Shown here one piece after another: positions 8,260 to 16,897 of a DNA stretch of 53,338 bases. A program made the translations under genes and the position numbers. The stretch's first letter is position 1, and every line of letters begins with the position of its first letter. Origin of the DNA: Collimonas sp. OK412 (GTDB taxonomy: Bacteria; Pseudomonadota; Gammaproteobacteria; Burkholderiales; Burkholderiaceae_D). The stretch is from NCBI RefSeq assembly GCF_900112135.1, contig NZ_FOLC01000029.1:1-53338 (forward strand). Reading direction: 5' to 3'. Below the pieces are notes generated by a model that searched no databases, was not told the DNA's origin, and saw only the letters and a program-made list of their open reading frames with translations.

Positions 8260-9006
8260 CTAGCAACAGGCCGGTCCCGCATCAATCACCAGTTCACTAC
8301 CCGTGACAAAACGGCTTGCATCCGATGCCAGATACAAGATCGCTGCAGCCACATCGGCAGCCGAACCTTGGCCCGTCAGCATCTGCAGCTCCGCGCGGTC
8401 TGCCAGCATCTGGGTCAGGTCGTTTTGCTTGCGCCTGGCGGCGGCCAGCGCGGGCGGCCGTATTACGCCCGGATGGATGGAGTTGACGCGGATGTTCTGC
8501 ATCGCGTAGCGCATTGCATTCATGTTGCCCATCCGCAGCGCCGTTTTCGCTGCGTGGTCGGCGGCTTCCTGCTGTGCGCCGTCCATGGCGCGCAGCGCCA
8601 GCACGTTGACGATGGAGCCGCCGCCTGCGCGTTCCATCGCGGGCGCCACGTGTTTGCTGCACAGGATGCTGCCGTTGACGTTAGCCTGCATGGACCGGTC
8701 ATCGGCATCGACGCCGGCGCTGTTGACCAGGATATCGATGCGGCCGAAGTGCGCCTCGACCGCCGCCATCACCCGTTGCACCGCGTCGTTGTCGCTGACG
8801 TCGACTTGCCAGAACCGGACCTTGTCTTTTTTACCGTCGAGCAGCCTGGCAATGATGCGTCCTTCCTGCTCTCGGTCATCTAGAATCGCCAAATGTGCAC
8901 CAGCGGCCGACAGCGCGCAGGCGATATGCAAAGCGATGCCGCGCGCCGCGCCGGTGACCAGGGCGACCTTGTTTTCGAGGGAAAAATAGGCGGTGAGTGG
9001 ATTCAT
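8260..9006 (-). CDS. SDR-fold protein lacking catalytic Ser and Tyr
   Basis: The 248-residue protein has the length and order of a classical short-chain dehydrogenase: a nucleotide-binding motif TGAARGIA (18-25), NSAG (about 95-98), and a C-terminal VTGSELVIDAGPA. The YxxxK active site reads DHAAK (150-154), so the catalytic Tyr is Asp. The residue 13 positions earlier, normally Ser, is Ala. The last glycine of the TGxxxGxG motif is also replaced by Ala. Lys154 is kept. An ordinary oxidoreductase activity is therefore doubtful; a binding or regulatory role, or decay, is possible. The ATG at 9006 fits the family N-terminus. It is divergent from a small HTH gene, with short repeats between them. 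Confidence 0.85.
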   Translation of the reverse strand: MNPLTAYFSLENKVALVTGAARGIALHIACALSAAGAHLAILDDREQEGRIIARLLDGKKDKVRFWQVDVSDNDAVQRVMAAVEAHFGRIDILVNSAGVDADDRSMQANVNGSILCSKHVAPAMERAGGGSIVNVLALRAMDGAQQEAADHAAKTALRMGNMNAMRYAMQNIRVNSIHPGVIRPPALAAARRKQNDLTQMLADRAELQMLTGQGSAADVAAAILYLASDASRFVTGSELVIDAGPACC

Positions 9007-9042
9007 GTAGCCAGAATCGTTGTCGGTTTTGACAGGGCAATT

Positions 9043-9099
9043 AAAGCATTCTTTAGTGCACATTGCAACCATGCTTTAAATGATTGAAAGTATTCTTTA
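9043..9099. promoter_or_regulatory. Candidate operator repeats between SDR and HTH genes
   Basis: AAAGCATTCTTTA (9043-9055) and AAAGTATTCTTTA (9087-9099) are direct repeats with one mismatch, 44 bp apart. Between them ATGCTTT (9071-9077) is an inverted copy of AAAGCAT. Three related half-sites in a 96-bp divergent promoter region next to an HTH gene suggest autoregulation by that protein. Confidence 0.5.
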
Positions 9100-9102
9100 C
9101 CG

Positions 9103-9468
9103 ATGGTGAATAATTACGGGGCGCGACTCGCAGAAGCTTTGCACATAGCCCAAAAAGACAGGCAAGAACTGGCGGACGGCATCGGCGTCAGCGTGCAGGC
9201 GATCGGGCAGGTGATTGCCGGCAAGACCAAGGCGCTCACGGCGGAAAATTCGGCGCTCGCCGCAAAATTCCTGGGCGTCGACATATTCTGGCTCGCCACC
9301 GGGGTGGGCAGCCCGAAGATCGTGGCCCAGGCTTCCGGCCAGTGGCCGTTCAGCATCAGCGTGGATTCCTTCCTGGCCATACCGGAGGAGGAGCAGAACC
9401 GCATCGGTGAATACATCGAATTCTGCGTCAAGAAGTGGCAAACGACGCATCCGGCAAAAAGAAGCTGA
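9103..9468 (+). CDS. Small XRE-type HTH protein
   Basis: The 121-residue protein starts with a Cro/C1-type helix-turn-helix (about residues 6-60; ELADGIGVSVQAIGQVIAGK holds the two helices). A tail with SFLAIPEEEQNRIGEYIEF follows, a layout seen in phage-like repressors without a protease domain. It probably binds the repeats at 9043-9099 and represses itself and the divergent SDR gene; that is inference. It converges with a LysR gene across a GC-rich dyad. Confidence 0.8.
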   Translation: MVNNYGARLAEALHIAQKDRQELADGIGVSVQAIGQVIAGKTKALTAENSALAAKFLGVDIFWLATGVGSPKIVAQASGQWPFSISVDSFLAIPEEEQNRIGEYIEFCVKKWQTTHPAKRS

Positions 9469-9486
9469 ATCAAGGTCCCCACCTCG

Positions 9487-9509
9487 CCCCGGGATCAATC
9501 TGCCCGGGG
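9487..9509. terminator. GC dyad between HTH and LysR genes
   Basis: CCCCGGG (9487-9493) pairs with CCCGGGG (9503-9509) around a 9-nt loop, overlapping the LysR stop codon. There is no U-run, so it is at most a weak bidirectional terminator. Confidence 0.4.
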
Positions 9510-10403
9510 AAACAATAACTCCAGCACGCCACGCAGCCAGCGGTTGGCCGGATCGAGTTCGGCATTCTCGTGCCAGTACAGATACACATCCAGCGGCGGC
9601 GTAGGCAGCGGCAGCGGATGGATCTTGTTCGGCAGGTTGATGTTGGCAATGTGGGCGTAGTGTTGCGGCATGGTGGTCAGCAGGTCGGACGTGCTGACCA
9701 CCTGGCAGGCGGCGTAATAGTGCTGGCAGCGCAACCCGACGTGGCGCTGGCGTCCGATGCGCGCCAGCTCGACATCCTCGACGCCGGGGCCGGTGCGGCG
9801 CGAGGACACCAGGATGTGGGTTTGCGCCAGGTAGGTTTCCAGGTCCAGCCCCTCGTTCAGCGCCGGATGATCCTGGCGCGCCACCACCACCAGCGTATCG
9901 CGCGACAGCGAAGCGCTGCGGATTTCTCCGGGGCGCTGCAACAGGACGTCGACCGCAATGTCCAGCGTGCCGGCCGCCAGTTCCGATTCCAGCTGCCGCC
10001 GTTCCACCCGCACCGAATTGATCTCCACCAGGGGCGCCTGGGTCTGCAGCAGCTGCATCAGCGGCGGCAGCAGCCGCGCCTCCAGCACGCCCGGCAGGCC
10101 CAGGTTGAAGCTGCGCCGGCTGGTGGCGGGATCGAACTGGTTGCCGTGCTTGACGCTGACTTCCAGCGTTTGCAGCGCCTGCCGCACCGGGCCGATCAGC
10201 GAACGCGTCATCGGCGTCGGCAGCATCTTGCTGCCTTGGCGGATAAACAAGGGATCGCCCAGCAGCTCGCGCAAACGCGCCAGGGCGTGGCTGACGGCCG
10301 GCTGGGTCAGGCTGAGCGCCTTTGCCGCACGGGTGATATTACCTTCCGCGTAGATGGTGTCGAGCACCACGAACAGGTTCAGGTCGATCCGGCTAATATG
10401 CAT
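9495..10403 (-). CDS. LysR-type transcriptional regulator
   Basis: The 302-residue regulator has an N-terminal winged helix-turn-helix (about 6-65; NITRAAKALSLTQPAVSHALARLRE) and a C-terminal effector-binding domain. It is divergent from the acyl-CoA dehydrogenase cluster with a 92-bp gap that contains an AT-rich dyad, so it most likely controls that cluster. The inducer is unknown; an intermediate of the catabolic route is the usual case for LysR proteins. The sequence style (RIDLNLFVVLDTI) belongs to the NodD/LinR-like branch. Confidence 0.9.
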   Translation of the reverse strand: MHISRIDLNLFVVLDTIYAEGNITRAAKALSLTQPAVSHALARLRELLGDPLFIRQGSKMLPTPMTRSLIGPVRQALQTLEVSVKHGNQFDPATSRRSFNLGLPGVLEARLLPPLMQLLQTQAPLVEINSVRVERRQLESELAAGTLDIAVDVLLQRPGEIRSASLSRDTLVVVARQDHPALNEGLDLETYLAQTHILVSSRRTGPGVEDVELARIGRQRHVGLRCQHYYAACQVVSTSDLLTTMPQHYAHIANINLPNKIHPLPLPTPPLDVYLYWHENAELDPANRWLRGVLELLFPRAD

Positions 10404-10429
10404 GAGATTAATTATTCTCTATATAAATC

Positions 10430-10444
10430 ATTCATTTGATGAAT
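10430..10444. promoter_or_regulatory. Candidate LysR binding dyad
   Basis: ATTCAT and ATGAAT form a perfect dyad with a 3-nt centre, in a T-N11-A-like AT-rich context. It lies midway between the divergent LysR start (10403) and the acyl-CoA dehydrogenase start (10496). Position and symmetry fit a LysR recognition site. Confidence 0.55.
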
Positions 10445-10495
10445 TATAGCGGTTGCGGCAAACTCCTTGGAACGATTACACAGTTGAGGAATGCC

Positions 10496-11731
10496 ATGGA
10501 TTTCGCCTACTCCCCCCGAGCCCGCCAATATATGGAACGGCTCAATGCATTCATGAACGAGCACGTGCTGCCGGCCGAAGCCGAATATTTCAGCCAGCTC
10601 AAGCGCGGCCCGCTGCCGTGGAATGTGCCGCCGGTGATGCTGGCCTTGAAAGCCAAGGCCAGGGAGGCCGGTCTATGGAACCTGTTCCTGCCGGACGAAG
10701 AGTTTGGCGCGGGACTGAGCAATACCGATTACGCGCCGCTGGCGGAAATCATGGGCCGTTCGTTCATCGCGCCGGAAGTCTTCAACTGCAACGCGCCCGA
10801 TACCGGCAACATGGAAGTGCTGGCCAAGTACGGTTCGCCGGCGCAGCAGGAGCAATGGCTCAAGCCGCTGCTGGCTGGCGACTGCCGCTCGGCGTTCTGC
10901 ATGACCGAACCGGACGTTGCCTCCAGCGACGCCACCAACATGCGCGCCACCGCGATTGTCGAGGGCGGCGAAGTGCTGCTCAACGGCCGCAAATGGTGGA
11001 GCACCGGCATCGGCCATCCCAACTGCAGGTTCGTGATCTTCATGGGCCTGACCTACCCGGACGGCCCCAAGCATGCGCGCCATTCGATGGTGATCGTGCC
11101 GATGGCGACGGCCGGTGTGAAGATCGAACGCATGCTGCCTGTATTTGGCGCCCTGGATGAACCTTACGGCCATGGCGAGGTCAGTTTCACCAATGTGCGC
11201 GTGCCGCTGGCCAACATCATCGCCGGGCCGGGGCGCGGTTTTGAAATCGCCCAGGGCCGTCTGGGGCCGGGCCGGATCCATCACTGCATGCGGGCGCTGG
11301 GCGCGGCCGAAGTGGCGCTGGAAATGCTGTGCAAACGGGCTTTGACGCGCAACGCTTTCGGCAAGCCGCTGGCCGATCTCGGCGGCAATGCCGACATCAT
11401 CGCCAATGCCCGCATGGCGATCGAACAATCGCGGTTGCTTACCCTGAAAGCGGCATGGATGATGGATACGGTCGGCGCCAAGGCAGCGATGAGCGAAATC
11501 TCGCAAATCAAGGTAGTGGCGCCCAGCGTGGCGCAGCTGGTGATCGACCAGGCGATCCAGATCCACGGCGGCGCCGGCGTCTGCGACGACTTGCCGCTGA
11601 CGGCCCTGTTTGCCTACGCCCGGGTGCTGCGCCTGGCGGACGGGCCCGACGAAGTGCACCGCGCCCTGATCGCCAAGCTGGAACTGAAAGCCCAGGCCGC
11701 CAAGGCAGCTGCGCAAGGAGAGCCGGCATGA
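10496..11731 (+). CDS. Acyl-CoA dehydrogenase, ACAD10/11-like
   Basis: This FAD flavoenzyme acts on acyl-CoA thioesters in the cytoplasm. The 411-residue protein has an N-terminal helical domain and the FAD/substrate loop [16 protein letters not shown]. The C-terminal helical domain has [13 protein letters not shown] and [12 protein letters not shown], and ends with ADGPDEVHR. These features are characteristic of the ACAD10/11-like group. In animals and some bacteria that group works with a fused or adjacent phosphotransferase on 4-hydroxyacyl-CoAs. The ATG at 10496 follows GAGGA; its stop overlaps the start of the kinase-like gene (ATGA). It is the first gene of a five-gene plus-strand cluster. 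Confidence 0.9.
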   Translation: MDFAYSPRARQYMERLNAFMNEHVLPAEAEYFSQLKRGPLPWNVPPVMLALKAKAREAGLWNLFLPDEEFGAGLSNTDYAPLAEIMGRSFIAPEVFNCNAPDTGNMEVLAKYGSPAQQEQWLKPLLAGDCRSAFCMTEPDVASSDATNMRATAIVEGGEVLLNGRKWWSTGIGHPNCRFVIFMGLTYPDGPKHARHSMVIVPMATAGVKIERMLPVFGALDEPYGHGEVSFTNVRVPLANIIAGPGRGFEIAQGRLGPGRIHHCMRALGAAEVALEMLCKRALTRNAFGKPLADLGGNADIIANARMAIEQSRLLTLKAAWMMDTVGAKAAMSEISQIKVVAPSVAQLVIDQAIQIHGGAGVCDDLPLTALFAYARVLRLADGPDEVHRALIAKLELKAQAAKAAAQGEPA

Positions 11732-12807
11732 CGCTGATCGACCAGGCCGGCGCAGTGCGCAGCGGCGAGGAACTGGATGCGGCAAAGATCGCCGCCTTCC
11801 TGAAAAGTGTCGACGGCAGCCTGCAAGGCACGCCAGCCGTGAGCCAGTTCCCGGGCGGCGCCTCGAACCTGACTTACCTGCTGACTTATCGGCTGAGTGG
11901 CGCCGACCGCGAACTGATCCTGCGCCGGCCGCCGTTCGGCGCCAAGGCCAAGTCGGCGCACGACATGCTGCGCGAAGCCAATATCATGGCCGAACTGAAA
12001 CCCGTCTACCCATACGTGCCAAAGGTGTTTGCGACCTGCCAGGACCGGGCGGTGATGGACAGCGATTTTTATGTGATGGAACGGCTGCGCGGCATCATCC
12101 TGCGCGACAAGCTGCCTGCGGGCCTGGTGCTGAGCGAAGCCGGTACGCGCCAGCTGTGCCTGAATGTCATCGATAAGATAATCGCTTTGCACCAGGTCGA
12201 CTACCAGGCCGCCGGCCTGGCGCACCTGGGCAAGGGCGAGGGCTACGTGCAGCGCCAGATCAGCGGCTGGAGCGAGCGTTACCGCAAGGCGCGCACCGAC
12301 GACGCCGTCGATTTCGAAGCGGTGATGCGCTGGCTCAACGACAAGATGCCGGCCGCCGACGTTGCTACCTGCCTGATCCACAACGACTTCCGCTTCGACA
12401 ACGTAGTGCTCGATCCTGATGATCCGCTGCATGTAATCGGCGTCCTGGATTGGGAAATGGCGACCCTCGGCGATCCGCTGATGGATCTCGGCAATACCCT
12501 GGCCTACTGGGTGCAGGCCGACGACGAGCCGCAGTTCAAGCAGATGCGGCGTCAGCCGACGCACCTGCCGGGCATGCTGACACGCAAGGAAGTGATCGCC
12601 TATTACGGTGAAAAAACCGGCTACCGTACCGACCATTTCGATTTCTACGAAATCTACGGTCTGTTCCGCCTGGCTGTGATCGTGCAGCAAATCTACTATC
12701 GATTCCATCACGGGCAAACCAAGAATCCGCAATTTGCCTTCTTTGTCCACGTTACCAATTACCTGGAGCAGCGATGCAAGAACCTGATTGCGCAATCGAG
12801 CATATGA
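11728..12807 (+). CDS. APH-family phosphotransferase, ACAD10/11-associated
   Basis: This 359-residue kinase-fold protein of the aminoglycoside phosphotransferase family shows the catalytic HNDFRFDN (equivalent to HxDxxxxN) and the metal-binding Asp in [13 protein letters not shown] glycine-rich start ([12 protein letters not shown]) and a Lys/Arg-rich beta strand precede them. Adjacent homologues to ACAD10/11-type dehydrogenases phosphorylate the hydroxyl group of hydroxyacyl-CoAs (LvaA in levulinate catabolism, the N-terminal part of human ACAD10/11). The four-base overlap with the dehydrogenase gene supports joint action. Antibiotic resistance is not implied. The substrate chain length is unknown. 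Confidence 0.88.
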   Translation: MTLIDQAGAVRSGEELDAAKIAAFLKSVDGSLQGTPAVSQFPGGASNLTYLLTYRLSGADRELILRRPPFGAKAKSAHDMLREANIMAELKPVYPYVPKVFATCQDRAVMDSDFYVMERLRGIILRDKLPAGLVLSEAGTRQLCLNVIDKIIALHQVDYQAAGLAHLGKGEGYVQRQISGWSERYRKARTDDAVDFEAVMRWLNDKMPAADVATCLIHNDFRFDNVVLDPDDPLHVIGVLDWEMATLGDPLMDLGNTLAYWVQADDEPQFKQMRRQPTHLPGMLTRKEVIAYYGEKTGYRTDHFDFYEIYGLFRLAVIVQQIYYRFHHGQTKNPQFAFFVHVTNYLEQRCKNLIAQSSI

Positions 12808-12837
12808 CCGAGAACACGTCATTGGAGTGCGCTTAAG

Positions 12838-13560
12838 ATGGGCTCTATCTATCTGGTGCGCCATGGCCAGGCCAGTTTCGGCGCCGCCGACTACGACCAA
12901 TTGTCGGAACTGGGTTTGCGGCAGTCCGCCTTGTTAGGAAAGTGGCTGGCCCAGACCGGCCAGGAAATTCCCTTGCTGGTGACCGGCAGCCACCGCCGGC
13001 AGCTGCAGAGCAGCGCGGCCTGCCTGGCGGCCATGTCGCCGGACGCTGCGCGGCCGGAGCTGCAAGTGCTGGAAGATCCGGGATTCGATGAGTTCGATCA
13101 CAAACAAATATTGTTGCGCTTCATGCCGCGCTTTGCCGACAGCCTGTTTTCCGCCTACCTGGAGCAGCAAGAGCATCCCGAACGCGCCTTCCAGAGGGTG
13201 TTCGTGAACGCGGTGGCGCGCTGGATCAGCGGCGAACATGACGCCGAATACAGCGAACCGTGGCCGGTGTTCAAGGAGCGCTGCAACGCCGCCCTGGCCC
13301 GTCTCCTGGCGCAGCTCGGCAAGGGGCAGACGGCCTGGGTGTTTACATCCGGCGGCCCGATCAGCGTGATTTGCCAGCAGCTGCTGGCGATCCCGGACCG
13401 GCAGATTTTCGATTTGAACTGGTCGCTGGTCAATACCGGCGTGACCAAGCTGTTGTACCGCTCGGGGCGAGACGGCCCGGGGCGCGTCAGCCTGAGCTAC
13501 CTGAATAATTTTTCGCATCTGGTAGCTGCGCGCGAGCCGGCCTTAGTGAGTTACAGATAA
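12838..13560 (+). CDS. Histidine-phosphatase-superfamily protein, altered second His
   Basis: The 240-residue protein begins with the phosphoglycerate-mutase-type motif LVRHGQASFG (His9 expected to be phosphorylated) and a nearby arginine in GSHRRQLQSS. The second catalytic His, normally in an 'SHGG' motif, is replaced: the sequence reads FTSGGPISV. Activity may be reduced or changed, or this may be a subgroup trait. It lies in a cluster with a kinase-like protein and an acyl-CoA dehydrogenase, so it may recycle or remove phosphate from intermediates; that is inference. The ribosome binding site is GGAG. Confidence 0.8.
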   Translation: MGSIYLVRHGQASFGAADYDQLSELGLRQSALLGKWLAQTGQEIPLLVTGSHRRQLQSSAACLAAMSPDAARPELQVLEDPGFDEFDHKQILLRFMPRFADSLFSAYLEQQEHPERAFQRVFVNAVARWISGEHDAEYSEPWPVFKERCNAALARLLAQLGKGQTAWVFTSGGPISVICQQLLAIPDRQIFDLNWSLVNTGVTKLLYRSGRDGPGRVSLSYLNNFSHLVAAREPALVSYR

Positions 13561-13570
13561 AGGAGACAAT

Positions 13571-14341
13571 ATGAGCAGCACAACCATTTTTGACTTGAAG
13601 GACAAGATTGCTCTGGTGACCGGCGCCAGCCGCGGCATCGGCGAGGCCATCGCCAAGCTCCTGGCGCAGCAGGGCGCGCATGTGATCGTGTCCAGCCGCA
13701 AGGCGGAGGCATGCGAGAAAGTCGTGGCGGAAATCAAGGCGGCGGGCGGCTCGGCCGAAACCATCGCTTGCCACATCGGTGAAATGGCGCAGATCGAAAC
13801 GCTGTTCCAGGCCATCGCCGGCAAACATGGGCGGCTCGATATCCTGGTGAACAACGCCGCCGCCAATCCGCATTTCGGACCGATCACCGAGACCGACGTG
13901 GGCGCTTTCCAGAAAACCGTCGACGTCAATATCCGCGGCTATTTTTTCATGTCGTCCTACGGCGCCAAGCTGATGGCGCAGAACGGCGGCGGCGCGATCG
14001 TCAATGTCGCCTCGGTCAACGGCGTCACGCCAGGCGTGTTCCAGGGCATCTATTCGATTACCAAGTCGGCAGTGATTTCGATGACCAAGTCGTTCGCCAA
14101 GGAGTGCGCCGCCGGCGGCGTGCGCGTCAATGCCTTGTTGCCGGGTTTCACCGAAACCAAGTTTGCCGCCGCCCTGATCGACAACCCGGCGATCCTGAAA
14201 CAGGCGCTGCAGCATATCCCGATGAACCGCGTCGCCCAGCCGGCGGAGATGGCGGGCGCCGTGCTGTACCTGGTGTCGCCCGCGGCCAGCTACACCACCG
14301 GGGTCTGCCTGAATGTCGACGGCGGCTATCTGCTCAACTGA
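13571..14341 (+). CDS. Short-chain dehydrogenase/reductase
   Basis: This 256-residue NAD(P)-dependent oxidoreductase has complete signatures: TGASRGIG (about 17-24), NNAA, a catalytic Ser in NVASVNG, the YSITK active site (YxxxK) and a C-terminal NVDGGYLLN. It follows the histidine-phosphatase gene by 10 bp with a strong AAAGGAGA binding site, and is followed by another SDR after 22 bp. In this setting it probably oxidises a hydroxyacyl-CoA intermediate, but the substrate is not readable from sequence. Confidence 0.9.
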   Translation: MSSTTIFDLKDKIALVTGASRGIGEAIAKLLAQQGAHVIVSSRKAEACEKVVAEIKAAGGSAETIACHIGEMAQIETLFQAIAGKHGRLDILVNNAAANPHFGPITETDVGAFQKTVDVNIRGYFFMSSYGAKLMAQNGGGAIVNVASVNGVTPGVFQGIYSITKSAVISMTKSFAKECAAGGVRVNALLPGFTETKFAAALIDNPAILKQALQHIPMNRVAQPAEMAGAVLYLVSPAASYTTGVCLNVDGGYLLN

Positions 14342-14363
14342 TACGGAAGCGACAGGAAACCAT

Positions 14364-15200
14364 ATGAAGAATCTGCAAGGCAAGGTCGCCGTCATTACCG
14401 GCGCTGCGGAAGGCATAGGCAAAGGGATCGCGGCGCGGGTCGCGGCCGAGGGAATGAAACTGGTGCTGGCCGATATCAACGCCGCCAAGCTGGAAACAAC
14501 GGTGGCCGGCTTCAAAGCCATGGGTGTCGAAGTGATAGGCGTGCCTACCGACGTCGCCAGGGAAGAACAGATAAATGCCCTGGCGGACCAGGCATTCGCC
14601 AGGTTCGGCAACGTGCATTTGCTGGTGAATAACGCCGGCGTCGCGGTAGCCAAGCCGGCCTGGGAAACCACCCAGAAGGATTGGGACTGGGTCATGGGCG
14701 TCAATTTTTATGGCGTCAGCCATGCCTTGCGCGCCTTTATTCCACGCATGCTGAAGAACGGCGAGGACGGCCATATCGTCAACACGGCTTCCATGGCCGG
14801 TCTGACTTCACAGCCAAGCCTGGCCAGCTATAACGCCAGCAAACATGCCGTGGTGACGCTGTCGGAGGGTTTGCATCACGACTTGACGCTGCGCCAGTCA
14901 AGCATCAAGGTTTCGGTGCTGTGTCCGGGCTGGGTCAAGACCGGCATCGGGCATTCAGAACGCAACCGCGAAAACGGCGGCGACAGCGGTTCGACCGATG
15001 CGGTGGCGGCCAAGGTCGGCATGTCGGTATTGAACGCGGTGGAGAACGGGATTGCGGTGACGCAGGTGGCTGATGATGTGTTTGATGCGATCGCTGCGGG
15101 GCGCTTTTATATCCTGACGCATCCAGAGATGAAGCAGGCGATCCAGGTGCGCATGGAAGATATCTTGCAGCAGCGGGCGCCGACTTTGCTGAAGATCTGA
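14364..15200 (+). CDS. Short-chain dehydrogenase/reductase, second copy
   Basis: This is a 278-residue SDR with TGAAEGIGKG near the N-terminus, NNAGVA, a catalytic Ser in NTASMAG and a YNASK active site. Compared with its neighbour it has a longer C-terminus, typical of the larger SDR subgroup with a lid after the active site. The ATG at 14364 places the motif at the usual distance. It is the last gene of the cluster and ends against a convergent dyad shared with amaB. Confidence 0.9.
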   Translation: MKNLQGKVAVITGAAEGIGKGIAARVAAEGMKLVLADINAAKLETTVAGFKAMGVEVIGVPTDVAREEQINALADQAFARFGNVHLLVNNAGVAVAKPAWETTQKDWDWVMGVNFYGVSHALRAFIPRMLKNGEDGHIVNTASMAGLTSQPSLASYNASKHAVVTLSEGLHHDLTLRQSSIKVSVLCPGWVKTGIGHSERNRENGGDSGSTDAVAAKVGMSVLNAVENGIAVTQVADDVFDAIAAGRFYILTHPEMKQAIQVRMEDILQQRAPTLLKI

Positions 15201-15207
15201 CGGCAAG

Positions 15208-15231
15208 GCAGGGCGGGCTGGGCCGCCCTGC
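15208..15231. terminator. Hairpin between convergent SDR and amaB genes
   Basis: GCAGGGCGG (15208-15216) and CCGCCCTGC (15223-15231) form a perfect 9-bp stem with a 6-nt loop in the 47-bp gap between two convergent stops. A clear U-run is absent on either side. Confidence 0.55.
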
Positions 15232-15247
15232 AATACTGCTTAGTCGC

Positions 15248-16768
15248 TTAGTTGATGTCGAACTTGACGCCTTGCGCCAGCGGCAAGGTACGGCTGTAGT
15301 TGATCGTGTTGGTGGCGCGGCGCATGTAGGTTTTCCACGAATCAGAACCGGATTCGCGGCCGCCGCCGGTTTCCTTTTCGCCGCCGAAAGCGCCGCCGAT
15401 TTCCGCTCCGCTGGTGCCGATGTTGACATTGGCCAGGCCGCAGTCGCTGCCGCTGGCAGACATGAAGGCTTCCGCTTCACGCACGTCGTTGGTGAAGATG
15501 GCCGACGACAGGCCCTGCGGCACGGCGTTGTTGAGACGCACCGCATCCTCGAAATCATCGTAAGGCAGCACATACAAGATAGGCGCGAAGGTTTCGTGAT
15601 GCACGATGTCGCTTTGCCGCGGCATGCGCACCAGCGCCGGACGGACATAGAATGCGTTGCCGTTGTCGCCGACCTGGACCCGCTCGCCGCCGGTCACCAC
15701 GCCGCCTTCGGCCTTGGCTTGCACCAGCGCGCTTTGCATGGCTTCGAAAGAGTGCTGGTCAACCAGGGGACCGACCAGCGTATCGGCTGCCAGCGGATCG
15801 CCGACCTTGACGCTGGCGTAGATGCGTTCGATGCGGTCGACCACATCCTGGTAAATGCTGCTATGGACAAACAGCCGGCGCAAGCTGGTGCAGCGCTGGC
15901 CGGCGGTGCCGACGGCGGAAAAGGTAATGGCGCGCAGCGCCAGGCTGAGATCGGCGGTAGGGGTGACGATCATGCCGTTGTTGCCGCCCAGTTCCAGCAG
16001 GCTGCGGCCCAGGCGCTCGGCGACCGTGGTGGCGACCTTGCGGCCCATGCGCACGCTGCCGGTGGCGCTGACCAGCGGCACCAGCGGCGAAGCGGACAGT
16101 GCGGCGCCGATTTCAGCGCGGCCCAGCAGCACCTGGCACAGGTCGGCTGGCAGCAGGTCCGGACGCTGTTGCGAAAAGCGTGCTGCGGCTTTCTCGAACA
16201 AGGCATGCACGGCGAGCGCAACCACTGGCGTTTTTTCCGACGGCTTCCAGATCACGGCATTGCCGCAGACCAGCGCCAGCGCCGCATTCCAGGCCCATAC
16301 CGCAACCGGGAAATTGAACGCGGTGATGACGCCGCAGACGCCCAGCGGATGCCAGGTTTCCATCATGCGGTGGCCTGGACGCTCGGAAGCGATGGTCAGG
16401 CCGTACAGCTGGCGCGACAGGCCGACCGCGAAATCGCAGATGTCGATCATTTCCTGCACTTCGCCTATGCCTTCGGACAGGATCTTGCCGGACTCCAGCG
16501 TCACCAGCTTGCCCAGCGGTTCGCGGTGTTCGCGCAATACTTCGCCCAGGATGCGCACCAGCTCGCCGCGCACCGGCGCCGGCACCACGCGCCATTTTTC
16601 GTAGGCTTGGTGGGCGTTCTTGATGGCGCTTTCCGCTTCCGCCGCGGTGTGCGCGCGCAGCGAGGCAATCGCTGCGCCGTCGCGCGGTGAGCGCGAATGG
16701 AGGTCGTCGCCGGCATGCGCGGAAAAATCGAAGCCGAGTTCAGCGAAGATGGTGGAGATTTGCGTCAT
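15248..16768 (-). CDS. amaB: Aminoadipate semialdehyde (piperideine-6-carboxylate) dehydrogenase
   Basis: This NAD(P)-dependent aldehyde dehydrogenase of the ALDH7 (antiquitin) type oxidises 2-aminoadipate 6-semialdehyde to 2-aminoadipate in lysine catabolism. The 506-residue protein carries the catalytic Cys in TAGQRCTS and the Glu in LLELGGNN. The ALDH7-specific C-terminal signature is present (IGTSGAEIGGAFGGEKET). The neighbours in the same orientation, a LysR gene, a 2-hydroxyacid dehydrogenase and hglS, are the ones expected for this pathway. In Pseudomonas putida amaB, a LysR gene and hglS are also adjacent. A 162-bp inverted-repeat element lies in its upstream region. Confidence 0.87.
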   Translation of the reverse strand: MTQISTIFAELGFDFSAHAGDDLHSRSPRDGAAIASLRAHTAAEAESAIKNAHQAYEKWRVVPAPVRGELVRILGEVLREHREPLGKLVTLESGKILSEGIGEVQEMIDICDFAVGLSRQLYGLTIASERPGHRMMETWHPLGVCGVITAFNFPVAVWAWNAALALVCGNAVIWKPSEKTPVVALAVHALFEKAAARFSQQRPDLLPADLCQVLLGRAEIGAALSASPLVPLVSATGSVRMGRKVATTVAERLGRSLLELGGNNGMIVTPTADLSLALRAITFSAVGTAGQRCTSLRRLFVHSSIYQDVVDRIERIYASVKVGDPLAADTLVGPLVDQHSFEAMQSALVQAKAEGGVVTGGERVQVGDNGNAFYVRPALVRMPRQSDIVHHETFAPILYVLPYDDFEDAVRLNNAVPQGLSSAIFTNDVREAEAFMSASGSDCGLANVNIGTSGAEIGGAFGGEKETGGGRESGSDSWKTYMRRATNTINYSRTLPLAQGVKFDIN

Positions 16769-16897
16769 TGGAAGGCCTTTGTTCCGAAGTCAATCTGGTC
16801 GCCCTGGAATGGGCGAGGGGTAGCATCGAGTATAAGGAATAAACTGAGATTTCTTAAAATCAAAAAAGATCAGAACATCATTACCTTTGATCATGCT

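Noticed and set aside
7971-8285. Open frames through the repeat region with LLLNLR or KSNRKF repeats
   Set aside because: Openness comes from an 18-bp unit and palindromes; there is no start signal or domain, and the frames run into the SDR gene.
11728-12807. Antibiotic resistance by the aminoglycoside-phosphotransferase-like gene
   Set aside because: Its overlap with an ACAD10/11-type dehydrogenase and its catabolic cluster point to metabolism, not drug inactivation.
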